The notes under the pieces were generated by a model. The model made no database searches. It was not told the DNA's origin and saw nothing but the letters and a program-made list of their open reading frames with translations. From assembly GCA_914767715.1 (NCBI GenBank), contig OU612072.1, positions 12,152,001-12,216,000 on the forward strand: a DNA stretch of 64,000 bases, written 5' to 3'. This document shows, piece by piece, positions 35,578-46,332 of the stretch. Made by a program: the position numbers and the translations under genes. Source of the DNA: Membranipora membranacea. Its lineage: Eukaryota > Bryozoa > Gymnolaemata > Cheilostomatida > Membraniporidae. Every line of letters begins with the position of its first letter. Within the stretch, counting starts at the first letter, position 1.

Positions 35578-37414
35578 ATGAAAACTCTCCATATCTTAGT
35601 TCTATCTGTGGGTAAGTACAGCGACAGGCAGCTTTTAAAACTTTAGTAGCACCTCCCCATATTCGGTATCATATTGAAGATCTCAGTCTAAAAAAATAGC
35701 ACTATGGCAACCTTTTAAATAGCCTCTAGACAAAATTGAAACTATCGGCTTTACTAATTGAAAATTCATCTTAATTTTTCTCAACCACTAAGGTTGTCCC
35801 TTCTTCATCGCTCTATAAGTTACGATATGAATGAAATACTCGAAATTTAAGATCATGAGCTTTGAGCGATTCCTAGCTTCCCCAACCACCCCCCCCCCCC
35901 TTAACAAGCGCCTGTGGCCTTCTGAATAATGTGTGTGTTAGTGAAGTGTGTTATTTCCCTAGAAAAAAAAATTCAAACTAAAATTAAATTTGAATTTCAA
36001 AACCGTATACCGTATGGCCGTATGAAAATAATTATAAGTACCATGAATATTGACTACCTGCCAGGTCGGACTCAATGCCATCATGAAGTAGTCCCTGGCC
36101 CAGCGCGACAACATAGCAACTGGCGCTTTAATCAAACTAAGATAATGGCCGTTTTGTGTCCAAATTATATATATGATACAATATTTGGTTCGTAATTTAA
36201 ATTTTGGTTTGATTTTTTGTCAGCATATGTGAAACAACCAGCAATATCAAGAAGTGGTAATTACTCCAGAATTCAGTCTCGCCAGTTAGGACTTTGCCCC
36301 GCTGGGCCATTGAAGTCTTAACTAAGGATATAAGACTGAATGAAGGTTAATTGATGACAATTCCTCGATCAATTTTGATCCAATTTGCCTGAATCCGGGG
36401 TTGCTCCCCTAAAGCCGTAACCTGCTTCGCTGGAAAAGCAAATAAACTCTGGCAGATTGGAACAAAAACTTGATCTAGATATTTCCATGCTGATCTTTTG
36501 TGTGGGGAATGCAGTTGTTTTCCTACCCTGCCATATCACTAAGTTGTTCAGATTGTACCCCCCCCCCCCCGCCTTCCCCTCTTTACAATCTCTGTCATAC
36601 TCTCCTGTGACTGTGGTGGCAGTGCTTTATGTTCCCCCTTCTGTATTATTTGTTTTATTTATTGTCCCCCCCCATCTCACAATCTTTATTTTATTCTCCT
36701 GTAGCTATGGTGGCAGTGGTACAGAGCCAGACAACCACCTCTGGTGTGATGTGTTATGTTTGCTCGGGAACAACAGGAGGATGCGCTGATGAGTTCTCGC
36801 ATAGTTCTTCTATAGAGCAGGACTGCAGTGAATATGGCTATACTGATGATAATGGATGTAGTAAATATAAGAGCAAGACTAATCTCTTGGGATCCTGGAT
36901 AACCACAAGTAAGGGGGGGGGGTTGAAGTGAGCCTGAGTAAGGGTGATTTTATTCATACTAGAATTTAAGCCTAATAATTCTGAAGCAATCTCTTTAGTA
37001 AAATTATTTTATTTTATTTCCAGCGGTAAACTGTTGCCCGATTCATCTGCAGAACACCCTATAGCTGTGTTTGAGCGTTGTACATGAGAGTTATATTTAA
37101 AAAAAACCTATAGCTGATAAAATGGATTAAATGTTTATCATAAATAGTTTACATAGATTTACGTTGATGTTTATTATGGAAACATTACCTCTTGGCCTGA
37201 TTTTGCTTCCTTTCTTTATACAGCTATCCGAAGTTGCGGACAAAGTTACTACAACACCAACTGTGCACACACTGATCGACTTACAATCAACATCTTAGGG
37301 ATTAAATCTGAGACATGGACATGCTCCTGTGAAGGTGGACTATGTAACAGTGGATCTGAAATTGTCATATCAGCCATGCTTCTTCTCTCTACTCTAGCCA
37401 AACATCTGCTTTAA
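35578..37414 (+). CDS. Gene G: Ly6/uPAR-like three-finger protein, second subgroup
   Basis: Exons 35578-35611, 36705-36908 and 37224-37414 give 142 residues. The signal peptide starts MKTLHILVLSVA and ends near VVQS before QTTTSGVMCYVC, an N-terminal extension of five residues relative to genes A-F. Exon 2 has YTDDNGCSK and KSKTN (no sequon); exon 3 begins TIRSCGQ and ends WTCSCEGGLCN. The tail (LLLSTLAKHLL) is hydrophobic, GPI-like. Introns are 1093 and 315 bases; a run of G's starts four bases after the exon-2 boundary GTAA, and C-runs lie upstream of exon 2. Intron 1 holds an old foldback MITE. AATAAA is at 37448-37453. Confidence 0.9.
36365..36477. mobile_element. Foldback MITE (family 1), copy 3, degenerate
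   Basis: Ends TCGATCAATTTTGATCC and CTTGATCTA with inner GTTGCTCCCC match copies 1 and 4. Flanks GACAATTCC (36356-36364) and GATATTTCC (36478-36486) agree in 7 of 9 positions, an old 9-bp duplication. It lies in intron 1 of gene G. Confidence 0.7.
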
Positions 37415-37453
37415 ATCACAGTAAATATTCACGCCGCCATGAAATTTAATAAA

Positions 37454-38743
37454 GCAGGCTAATTTTCTTGTTTTCTTAGTTGTGTGTTATCTGGAAACAT
37501 ACTAAATACTATTTAAAATCTTGTGATTTCTCAATTTGTGCTTGCCTCTGAATTGATCAAGGTCTTTTTGGGGAACCAAAATGTTTTTTTCTTTATTTTC
37601 AAATAAAAAAGATCTTCATCAAGCTGCACCAAGCCTACTGCTAGTTTTTTCTTGTTCCAAGTCAAATGCATTTAGCTACATTGAAGGATCTGTTGAGGAG
37701 GAGCGACTCCAAATTTACTAAAACTGCCTAGATAGGTTATCTCTACTTTACTGTTTAAGAAAAAAGCACAACTGCATTCTTTCACATTTATCAACACGGT
37801 CATATCAAGTTTATACCCTTGGTCATATTATATTTAATTTGAATACAGTCTGGGAGTTTTCGTGTCAGGTCAAGGGGGAAAATAACTGAATACGATCTGT
37901 CCTAGCAGAGTCAGAGGTTCTAGGTTTGCAATGTAACAAATAGCTCAGCTGGAAAATCTGGTCTGGGATCCCATTGATAGACAATTGGCAACAATTATCC
38001 CATAGCAAAGTATTTTTTCATCTCTTTAACGCTCCTAAGCAAATTTCCACATTCTTATGATAGTACCATCCTTTTATAGTCTGTTACAGTTCGATAAAAT
38101 TATTTTGCTGTTACCGTGTAACTTTGTAACTCGTAATTGCTCAAAAAAAGTGAACTGTGTATGTAAATGTTGTTTCTCCCATCAATATTCCACCAAAGGC
38201 CATTAATGATCAAAATAAGAATTGAGGCGTATCGCTGCTCATTTTTGAGCAGCCGATTGCGTTTTCAAGTGGATGTCAATATTTGATGAGATTGTCCTAC
38301 CTTTTGTACATTTGGTAATAAAAGGCTATTGTTTTTAGTGATGTGACCGGTAATTATGTATTATATATTATTCATAATAAATTATGGAAAATTTTCTCAT
38401 AGCACTGCGTTAGCAGTATTGATATGGTTAAATGTGTGAAAAGGGATTGCTTAAACCTCCTCTCGGCAATTTTCAAATTATAGGCTAATAACTCATATTC
38501 ATCCAATCAAAACCATTTTCTCAGCAAGGTAATCAGGATTGACTGTCATAGAATAAACCTGGGGAAGTAAATATAAGAGGGGTGAGAAGGAGCACTTTCC
38601 ATAATGAATAAGGTATCTTACTTTCATAATAATAAGATAACAGTTTATAAGATACGTGTTTGCGTCAGGCGATCATTCCATCTACGTAAATCAGACTGAT
38701 TAGCGGTGAGAACCTGTACCTTGGATATCACATCGTTGGCAAC
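37454..38743. other. Intergenic stretch between genes G and H
   Basis: No gene or known repeat was seen. TATAAG at 38646-38651, 98 bases before the gene H ATG, is a TATA candidate in a position similar to that of gene G. Confidence 0.45.
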
Positions 38744-41270
38744 ATGAGCACTCTGCACATCTTAGTTCTACTAGCCGGTGAGTACAGCAACAGCCATCCT
38801 TTGATGGAGTTTGAGAAGCTTTGGGCATTACCCAGCTTACCGCACCCCCCCCCCCCCCACTTTGGTTGCTCTTGCCTTCCCGAACACCTTTAGGCGAGCT
38901 GTAATTAGAGTTCAAATTTTTATTATTACTCTCCAAAAATATTTGTTGGTCTTAAAAAAAGATCTTTCGATTGAATAGCTGGAATGTGAAAACTTATTTC
39001 ACATACTTTAATAAATCTTTTCAGAAATCAAAATTTACACTGTCATCAACATCTAGTTTAGATATATAAAGTCAAATTCAAACAAAATTGAATAAGTATC
39101 GACTTCAATTCTTGTTTCCATTTTCCATTTGTCTGAAACATTTTATTCTTTAAATTTTTAGCCTTCAATAATGAAATAATAAATACTTCCACACGATATG
39201 ACTGCTATTGAATCATCCTTTTTATCTGTACAATACCATATATGCCAAGAGCTCGGACGCTACGTGATTATAGTAATTTCTCAAGCCTACTTTTTAATCT
39301 ACGCATTGCTGTGGTTTTTTAATAATGGCCACGCTTATTTGTCAGTGATATACTATTTTACGTATAGCTCTGATTGAAGAGCATAAACGAGTTTGTATAG
39401 CCTGTGTATCTTCAGAAAGAGAACAATGAAGTAGAAACCTGAACCTAAAGGATAGACTAAAAACTAAATTGACCCTAACGATCCTAGACACACATCCTTT
39501 AAGTGGTTTAGTTTGGTTGTTTGTAATAATTTCTCAGGCCTGTTCCATTTTAGTTGTCACATCATTTATTTCTTATTGTTGACTAACTGGGACTCACTGG
39601 CACGTGGACTGGCCTGTTCTGTGTCACATAGTGGTACAAAGTGTTGAAAATTTATTACTTAGACTGGGTTGTGAAATTCACAGCTTGTTAGTGGATTATT
39701 GACATTCAGTGTTACCAGTAACTACAGCAACTAACAGCTGCACACTGATACTCTGATGTCACTTATATCCTTACACTGTGATACAATAATTGATGAGGGA
39801 AAACTTTCCAACTGCCTTTGTATGAGCATTTTTTCTAAGGCCCCCTTTTTTTCTTTTTTTTTAATGACAAAAATAAGCAGGGGCATTTTAATAACTATCT
39901 ATCTTTTTCATAGGTATACATTTAGAATTCAAAATATGGTTGTACCCATTTTGATTTAGAAACAGACACCTTTAAAATAATTTCTTTAGAATAAAAGTCA
40001 AAAAGACTAAAAACTATAGAAACAATGAAAAATCTTTTGATATCTTGCCTGAACGATATTTTATTTTCTGTTCTTACGTTGGTGGCATTCTGCCTTTTGA
40101 TTTATGTGTTTAATTTTGTTCTTTGCCAAATAATCCATCATGGTGTTGTCGCTGAGACTCACTATCAGCAAAATGAAACAGAACAGAAACTCTGATGAAT
40201 TTTTTTTATATGGCCGGACGGATTGAAATAACTACGGATATGATGGCCAAGAGTGGTTTAACCAAGGACTTAATACTTGGTTTAATGGATCAGTTGGTTG
40301 TTTCCAAGCTGACCTTATAGAGGAACAGCATAAGTTAACTATTTATAGCCATCTCCTGTTAACCCTCAATATTACCCCTATCAAGCTATCATTATCCCTT
40401 CTTCCCCCATCTCACGATCTCTGTTTCATTTGCTTCTAGTTGTGGTGGCAGCAGTACATAGCCAGACAACCACCTCTGGTGTGAAGTGTTACGTCTGCTC
40501 GGGAACAACAGGAGGATGTGCCGATGAGTTCTCAGGAAGTTCTGACTTAGAGCAGGACTGCAGTGAATATGGCTACTCTGATGATAATGGATGTAGTAAA
40601 TCAAAAAACAAGACTAAGCTTTTTGGAGCCTGGATCACCACAAGTAAGTGGAGGGGGGGGGGTGAACTAAGTCTCAGTAAGGGTGTTTTTTTTCTATCTA
40701 GAAATTAGCTAAATGATTCAGAAGCAATCTTGTTGGTCAACTTTATCCATTGATAGGGATGATTTTTTTTCAGAATCTTTTCATTCCATATTATCAAACT
40801 TGACCACTAAATTTGTGGCATTCCATCTTTCTTTATTGACTGCTAGCGTAAAAAAGAAACTCCAAATACGTAATTGTAAATTGTAAAGCAGAGGACTATC
40901 ATGGATAACATTGATCTGCCGCATTAAAAACATACAATGAATGCTCAATTTCTGTGAATAGGGCCATGTAGGACACAGTGACTTGGTGTAGCATCGATTT
41001 CTAACCTACATATATAGTGACAACTATTAGACAAATAGAAATTAAGACTTTGAAATACCCCTTTTGTTTCTTTTTACAGCTGTCCGGACCTGCGGACAAG
41101 TTTACGACAATACCAACTGTTCCAACAATGATCGGCTTAAAATCAATATCCTGGGGATTAAATCAGAGACATGGACATGTTCCTGTGAAGGTGGACTTTG
41201 TAACAGTGGATCCAAACTTGCCATGTCATCTGTGGTTCTACTTGCAGCCTTAATAAAATATCTGCTTTAA
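38744..41270 (+). CDS. Gene H: Ly6/uPAR-like three-finger protein, second subgroup
   Basis: Exons 38744-38777, 40440-40643 and 41080-41270 give 142 residues. The signal peptide starts MSTLHILVLLAV and ends near AAVHS before QTTTSGVKCYVC. Exon 2 is very close to that of G (SGTTGGCADEFS, EQDCSEYGY, DDNGCSK) but keeps a KNKTK sequon. Exon 3 begins TVRTCGQVYDN, has NCS (possible second sequon) and ends WTCSCEGGLCN; the tail ends LIKYLL. Donor GTAAGT is followed by a G-run. Introns are 1662 and 436 bases. AATAAA is at 41432-41437. Confidence 0.91.
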
Positions 41271-41437
41271 ATCAGATAGAATTATTACTACAGGCGCAAT
41301 TGCAATGCAAGACGCTGACTTAAATTTTATAGAGCAGTCTCATTTTCATCACGTTGCTAATACTTGGGAAGGGTATTTTTTTCTTTATATTACCTAATAA
41401 CCTTTCAAAATTAAAAAACCTCTGTTGTAATAATAAA

Positions 41438-42348
41438 TTGTCTTTGTCATCGTTTGTTTCTTGAAAGCAAATTTGTCCGCATATAGCTATAAACATGAAT
41501 TGAATGGTTCAGAAGTAAGAGATACAGGAAAGGATCCACAGATTTATCAATGTAGGTTATTTCCAACATTGCTTTAAAGCCTACATATCCTTCTTCTGTT
41601 GTGTTGATTCAATTATTTTGGTTTTCATTAGTTTAAAGTTCCCTTCCTCACTCTCAAACAATTAAGATCATAAGCGTTTGCACCAGTTGACTTGCCTGTT
41701 TTATCCTTTTTTAAGAATGCCTCTCAAAGTTACAGTTTATATCAAACAATGTTCAAACAACCTAGATAAAATGTCAATGATATGAATTAATAGTACTATT
41801 TGGGAGTTTTCTTACTACGTCTAATGTGGAGATATGATGATATCTAGGACTGCTACTTTCATGGTCAACAACAACTTCTGTCTATAACATACCCAAATGG
41901 AAACCTAACAAAAAACATTTGTGGTATTAATAATCAAAACAAAACCACGGCAATATTGTGGCAAAAGATTCATAAAAACAGCAATCAGAAACCATCTACT
42001 GTTGTTTTCTAATCTGGAGCTCATTTGTACTCTAACAAGGGTTAGCGTATATGAAATAATTGATATCAACGATTTTCAAGGTTTTTAACATTACTAAATC
42101 CCCTTGCAATAGGGAATTGATTGACACCTGATGTGATCAATTATTTAAATTTACAATTTCAAATTCAAAATATGAAATGAAGTTGAAGCATAAAAAAGCA
42201 AGGATATTGAATAGATTAACTACCACTCAGGGTCAACAATGGTTTCCTGCATTTACAACATGCTGCCACGCTTAAGCTCATACCATCCCCATATGTCAGA
42301 CTTGTAGGCAGCAAGAACCGCTGCATTGAATGTCGACTTGTTGGAAAA
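41438..42348. other. Intergenic stretch between genes H and I
   Basis: No gene or known repeat was recognised. CATAAAAAAG near 42190 is a weak TATA candidate for gene I. Confidence 0.45.
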
Positions 42349-45084
42349 ATGAACAAGGCACTCCTCTCTATTCTTCTAGCTGGTAAGAACAGCTATCATT
42401 GTTATCATTTCATCCAGAGAATATCTGCTAAGAAAGAAAACTCTAAATGTCAAAATTTACTGGCATTTAGGCTGATTTTGACTGATTTAATTGCGATTGA
42501 TATGAATTCTACTCCTTGCATTGAAACTTTTTGACAATTTTTTTCCTTTAACAAAATCGGTTTATTCTTCTGTAGCTTCGGTGGCAGCGGCAGCGGCGCA
42601 GAACCAGACTACCAGCTCTGGTGTGAAGTGTTATGTATGCTCGGGAACAGAAGAATGTTCTGATAAGTTCTCGGCTAATTCTGACTTAGAACAGGACTGC
42701 AGTGAAGATAATGGATGCAGTAAAATAAAGCAAAAGTCTAAGCTCTACACTAGCTCTAGTGGATGGGTTACAACAGGTAAGATTACACTTTATAATCTGC
42801 ACTAGTCGTGTTCAGATCTGTCTCGCTTCAATTTTTCTTCTTTAATTTTTATTGTTTTGCTTGCTTTCTCACATTCGGAAGAAAATCATTTTATTGATAA
42901 AGATTGTTGTCAATAAACATTAAGGAAAATCTGTCAACTGGATCGGTCCTTCACAGCAAACCTTTCTGTCCAGAAATAAATCTCATCACGTTTACGAAAT
43001 CTGATTGGCTAACATTTCCACTAAGTTAGCTAAGAAGTTAGCTAACTTAGTGGAAATGGGTCATGTAAGGCCAATAACCCTAACACGTATGCTGTGTTTC
43101 ATAGGGTGGCAATGGTGGATTGGAATGTGCTGTGGGATGAGCGAACACAACTCCGAGTAGTGAATAGCGGGCTATCTAATTAGCGCCATCAACCCATTCT
43201 TTTTTTGGGGATGGTGAGATGGCGCAATCGGTTAGAGCGCTTGCTCTTCACTGCCAGGCGATTAGTGCCGCAGGAGTTGTGGGTTCGAGTCCCACTGGGA
43301 GAGCTTTCATTGTTGATTGTTCCAGCCCCCAGCACCCTCGGGTGTATACCTCTCCAGCTAAGAAGTTAGGTTGAGAATCTGCTTGGTGTTGTTTGTATTC
43401 AACTTCATTTATGCAAATTGAGAACCCACTTTGTGGTAATCGCCTTAGAGTGTATTTGGTGTGATAGCCCAAAGTGATATTGTAGAAATAAGGGCTACAC
43501 ATTTAAGGTACTTAGGCTAAATTCACTCTAAAGAGCGGAGATACCCGTCCTTATACCGCTATCTTGATGCCAGTATCTGTTACCCCAGATCCCATGCTGT
43601 CATCAATTGGTCAGATTGTCGAGGGCTTTTCGTAGAATTTCCCAAGTCTAAGACTAGCACTAATCTGACTATCATTGAACAGTGATCATATTATCTGATG
43701 CCTAAAACCTATAGCCTGAGACTAAAATCAGGGATAGCTCAGTGTTAGAGGCGCCGGATATAGGATCATAAGTTCCTGGGTTCAAGCCCTGCCGGGTGCA
43801 CTGTTTGTCTAGTACTACCTGAGTTGGCTGTCGCAGGCCATTCACCCTTGCTGCCCTGGAGAGACGGCCATATTGCCAGGACCTTCAACCATGAAGCTTA
43901 CCATCTTCCAAAAATATGAATAGGAAATAATATGAGCTGTGACTAAAACATGAGCTTTCATTAAAACGCAAGCCGACTTTGCCTTATCTCAGGTAGCCCT
44001 AGTATCATTGATACCAAAAATACACTCCTGTCAGCAATATTTTGTATCACTTGTAGCTAGTGTTCTCGTTTAATTTGTATATTTTAAATTATATGCGTTA
44101 TCTTTTTGTTCAGCGTTAAAAACAATACAAAGCAAAATCGTTATTGAATGAATATTTTATCAGATACAAGGGCCGTAGATTAGAAAAATGGTAGGGGAGG
44201 CAAAAGTCCAAGACGAGACCGAAGCATAAACAGTAAGCTTCTCCCAGAATTGAGCAATTGAGGGCATAATATAATGAGCAAATAGAAATCCCAGAGGAGC
44301 TGATTCTGACATGGATTATTCAATTATAGTGTTTCTATGCCACTCTGTTAAGCTTTCTACGGACAGCCAATCGACATTGATAAGTAAAGTTCTATATTAT
44401 GATCTATTTATTCGTACATCAATACCCCCTTCCCCTGAACCCCCCAACCCCCACTGAGTGTTTACACTGTATTACGCTTTCTATACATTTCCGCACTATG
44501 TGTTTACGCTGTATTACGCTTTCTATTCATTTCCGCCACTAGTATTGAAATCAGTGACACAGTGACATAGTGTTGAGGTCTAAACATGCTGACAGCACAT
44601 CGCCAATACACATCAATCCCCTGAGGATCATTCTGAGGTTTATATGTTAACAATGTGACATAATGCAAACCAACCAGAGTTTGCAAGCACTGATCAACAA
44701 ACTGCCGAAGAAGCCGTGGCTACTGTCCTCATAATATATGCCCAGGAGTAGTGACCTTGTTCTTTGACCTTGACATTCAGTATTTCACTGCATTTTTACT
44801 AGATACCTATAAAATATTGATGTTATTCAAAATGCAGATGAAATGTCCCACTTTTGCTTTTTTTATTGTTATTGTGTTTTTATCATCCAGTTGATCGAGT
44901 TTGCGGACAAAGGTACGATAACGAATACTGTGGACACAAAGACAAGTATAGGATCATGATCCTCGAGATTAGACATCAGAATTGGCTCTGCTCCTGTGAA
45001 GGTGAACTTTGTAACGGCGGAACTAAACTTGTCATGTCATCTGCAGTTCTCCTTTCTACAACCTTAGTCAAATATTTGCTTTAA
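42349..45084 (+). CDS. Gene I: Ly6/uPAR-like three-finger protein, second subgroup
   Basis: Exons 42349-42382, 42576-42776 and 44891-45084 give 142 residues. The signal peptide starts MNKALLSILLAA and runs through an alanine-rich stretch (SVAAAAAQ) before NQTTSSGVKCYVC; NQT is a sequon right at the mature N-terminus. The loop before cysteine 5 is shortened (SEDNGCSK, no YTD), and the segment before intron 2 is unusual (SKLYTSSSGW). Exon 3 (VDRVCGQ) has an altered finger with IRHQNWLCSCEGELCN. Intron 1 is only 193 bases; intron 2 (2114 bases) carries two SINEs, a MITE and a 20-bp hairpin. The exon-2 donor has no G-run. No AATAAA was seen close by, and a second copy of the terminal codons lies at 45272-45298. 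Confidence 0.88.
43014..43057. repeat. Perfect hairpin, 20-bp arms, 4-base loop
   Basis: ATTTCCACTAAGTTAGCTAA (43014-43033) is followed by GAAG and its exact reverse complement (43038-43057). It lies in intron 2 of gene I; no target duplication was noticed. Confidence 0.9.
43207..43500 (+). mobile_element. tRNA-derived SINE in gene I intron 2
   Basis: The head GATGGCGCAATCGGTTAGAG with B box GGTTCGAGTCC and closing CCCACTGGGAG resembles a tRNA. A long non-tRNA body with GTGATAGCCCAAAGTG continues to about 43500, so this is a SINE and not a tRNA gene. Edges approximate. Confidence 0.72.
43730..43930 (+). mobile_element. Second tRNA-derived SINE in gene I intron 2
   Basis: AGGGATAGCTCAGTGTTAGA (A box) and GGGTTCAAGCCCTGCCGG (B box) form a tRNA-like head of about 72 bases, followed by an unrelated body (GGAGAGACGGCCATATTGCC). 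The body differs from the SINE at 43207. Edges approximate. Confidence 0.7.
44170..44363 (+). mobile_element. GC-ended MITE (family 2), right end truncated
   Basis: Starts GGGCCGTAGATTAG with GGTAGGGGAGGCAAAAGTCC and the GGATTATTCAATTATAGTGT block, then stops at AAGCTTTCTACGG without the GC-rich right end. In intron 2 of gene I. Confidence 0.7.
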
Positions 45085-45271
45085 ATCAGAAGATATTCCG
45101 GTATGCTGCCAAGAAGTTTAATGGAGCAGGCTAATTTTTTTAATTACTCTGAAATGTATTTTTATTTGTGGGTTATCGGAAAACACATTGAATACATTAG
45201 TTGCTACATATTTTTTATAATGTGATTTTTAAATTCGTATTTGTGTCTGAATTGACAAAGGTCTTTTGGCT

Positions 45272-45298
45272 TCTACCATAGCCAAATATCTGCTGTAA
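45272..45298 (+). repeat. Exon-3 tail remnant behind gene I
   Basis: TCTACCATAGCCAAATATCT then GCTGTAA reads STIAKYLL-stop in frame, resembling the ends of G and H. It lies about 190 bases after the gene I stop, and the sequence after it (AAATCA...ATAGAATTATTA) resembles the 3' flank of gene H. Confidence 0.7.
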
Positions 45299-45304
45299 AT
45301 CAAA

Positions 45305-46332
45305 CAAAATTCTATAATGAAATCATAGAATTATTATGTGCTTTTATATATATTTTGAATGGAATGCTCCTGTTTATGAAGTAAGTATAAAAAGGCATTT
45401 ATTTTATGCAATAATCTGAAAGAAAAGTTGAAAAAAAACTGTTTGCTTTTATAATTTTTTCCGACTTGTGATTTTTATTTGTGTTTTTCTTTCCACCTGA
45501 ATCATTCACAACAATGATAAGATAATAATATTGTTGTTTATTCGACATAATGAGTAACATTACGCATCGGCAGTTCAGTCTAAGAGTTATATTGTCACTT
45601 CTAGAGGGGAGATAACCAACAATGTTTAGTCTTGATCAAGGATCTCTAACTTGGACCGCTTTCAATATCATAATTGTAGCTGGATCCATTCCTTAAATAA
45701 TACTAAACATTCTAAAAGAACTCTAATCAAGATTTTGGAGGAGAACATCTTTTACATAAGGCATGTTATAAAAAAAACAAAACTACTAATCTACCATATA
45801 CAAAACTATGTCTGATGGCCATGCCGAAAAGAGCATTGCTACCATTGCTAGCACAATATTGCGTCAAATGTCGATAGGGTCCTGTAATTCAAAGGCTGAG
45901 GTGTAAGTGGGTTTTGGAGTTGTAAGATGGTCAGGGGAGAGATACACATAATGATACAGCGGCTGCAATCCAAGTTTTACCTATCCCACAATGCACTGTC
46001 CTCACTAAACTGGAATTTCGAATAAGATCATGTCACACACTTGAGTTTTGACATATTATTATGTTGTGTCAATTACCAACAGATGGAAGGTTGTTGGACT
46101 CTCAAAGGAAACATCAAATGACACTTAACCATTGGATAAGATATCTGTAATTGACCACATCTGAACCCACAAGGGATTTGCAGATATTTCGGCTGCTGTA
46201 TACTGGTCACCGAGTGGTGCTTTGAGACCGCCTTGACAAGCCGATCGTAACTCAGCGCTCAGTAGCATCAGTATTCAGCACTAACATTCACGTCTCCCCC
46301 CTTACACCTCACACTTTATCTGGGATTATCTC
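45305..46332. other. Intergenic stretch between genes I and J (convergent)
   Basis: No gene was recognised. Genes I (+) and J (-) end toward each other across this gap. Confidence 0.5.

Noticed and set aside
36457-36789. 110-codon open frame overlapping gene G exon 2
   Set aside because: Different frame from the conserved exon; it reads through the C-rich intron end and is a shadow.
43207-43310. Functional tRNA gene
   Set aside because: The tRNA-like heads at 43207, 43730, 60010, 62565, 1600 and 32768 have imperfect stems and are joined to SINE bodies, one with a target-site duplication.
45305-46332. Another array gene hidden between I and J
   Set aside because: No CxxC, DDGGCSK or CxCxxxxCN pattern found on either strand apart from the short tail remnant at 45272.
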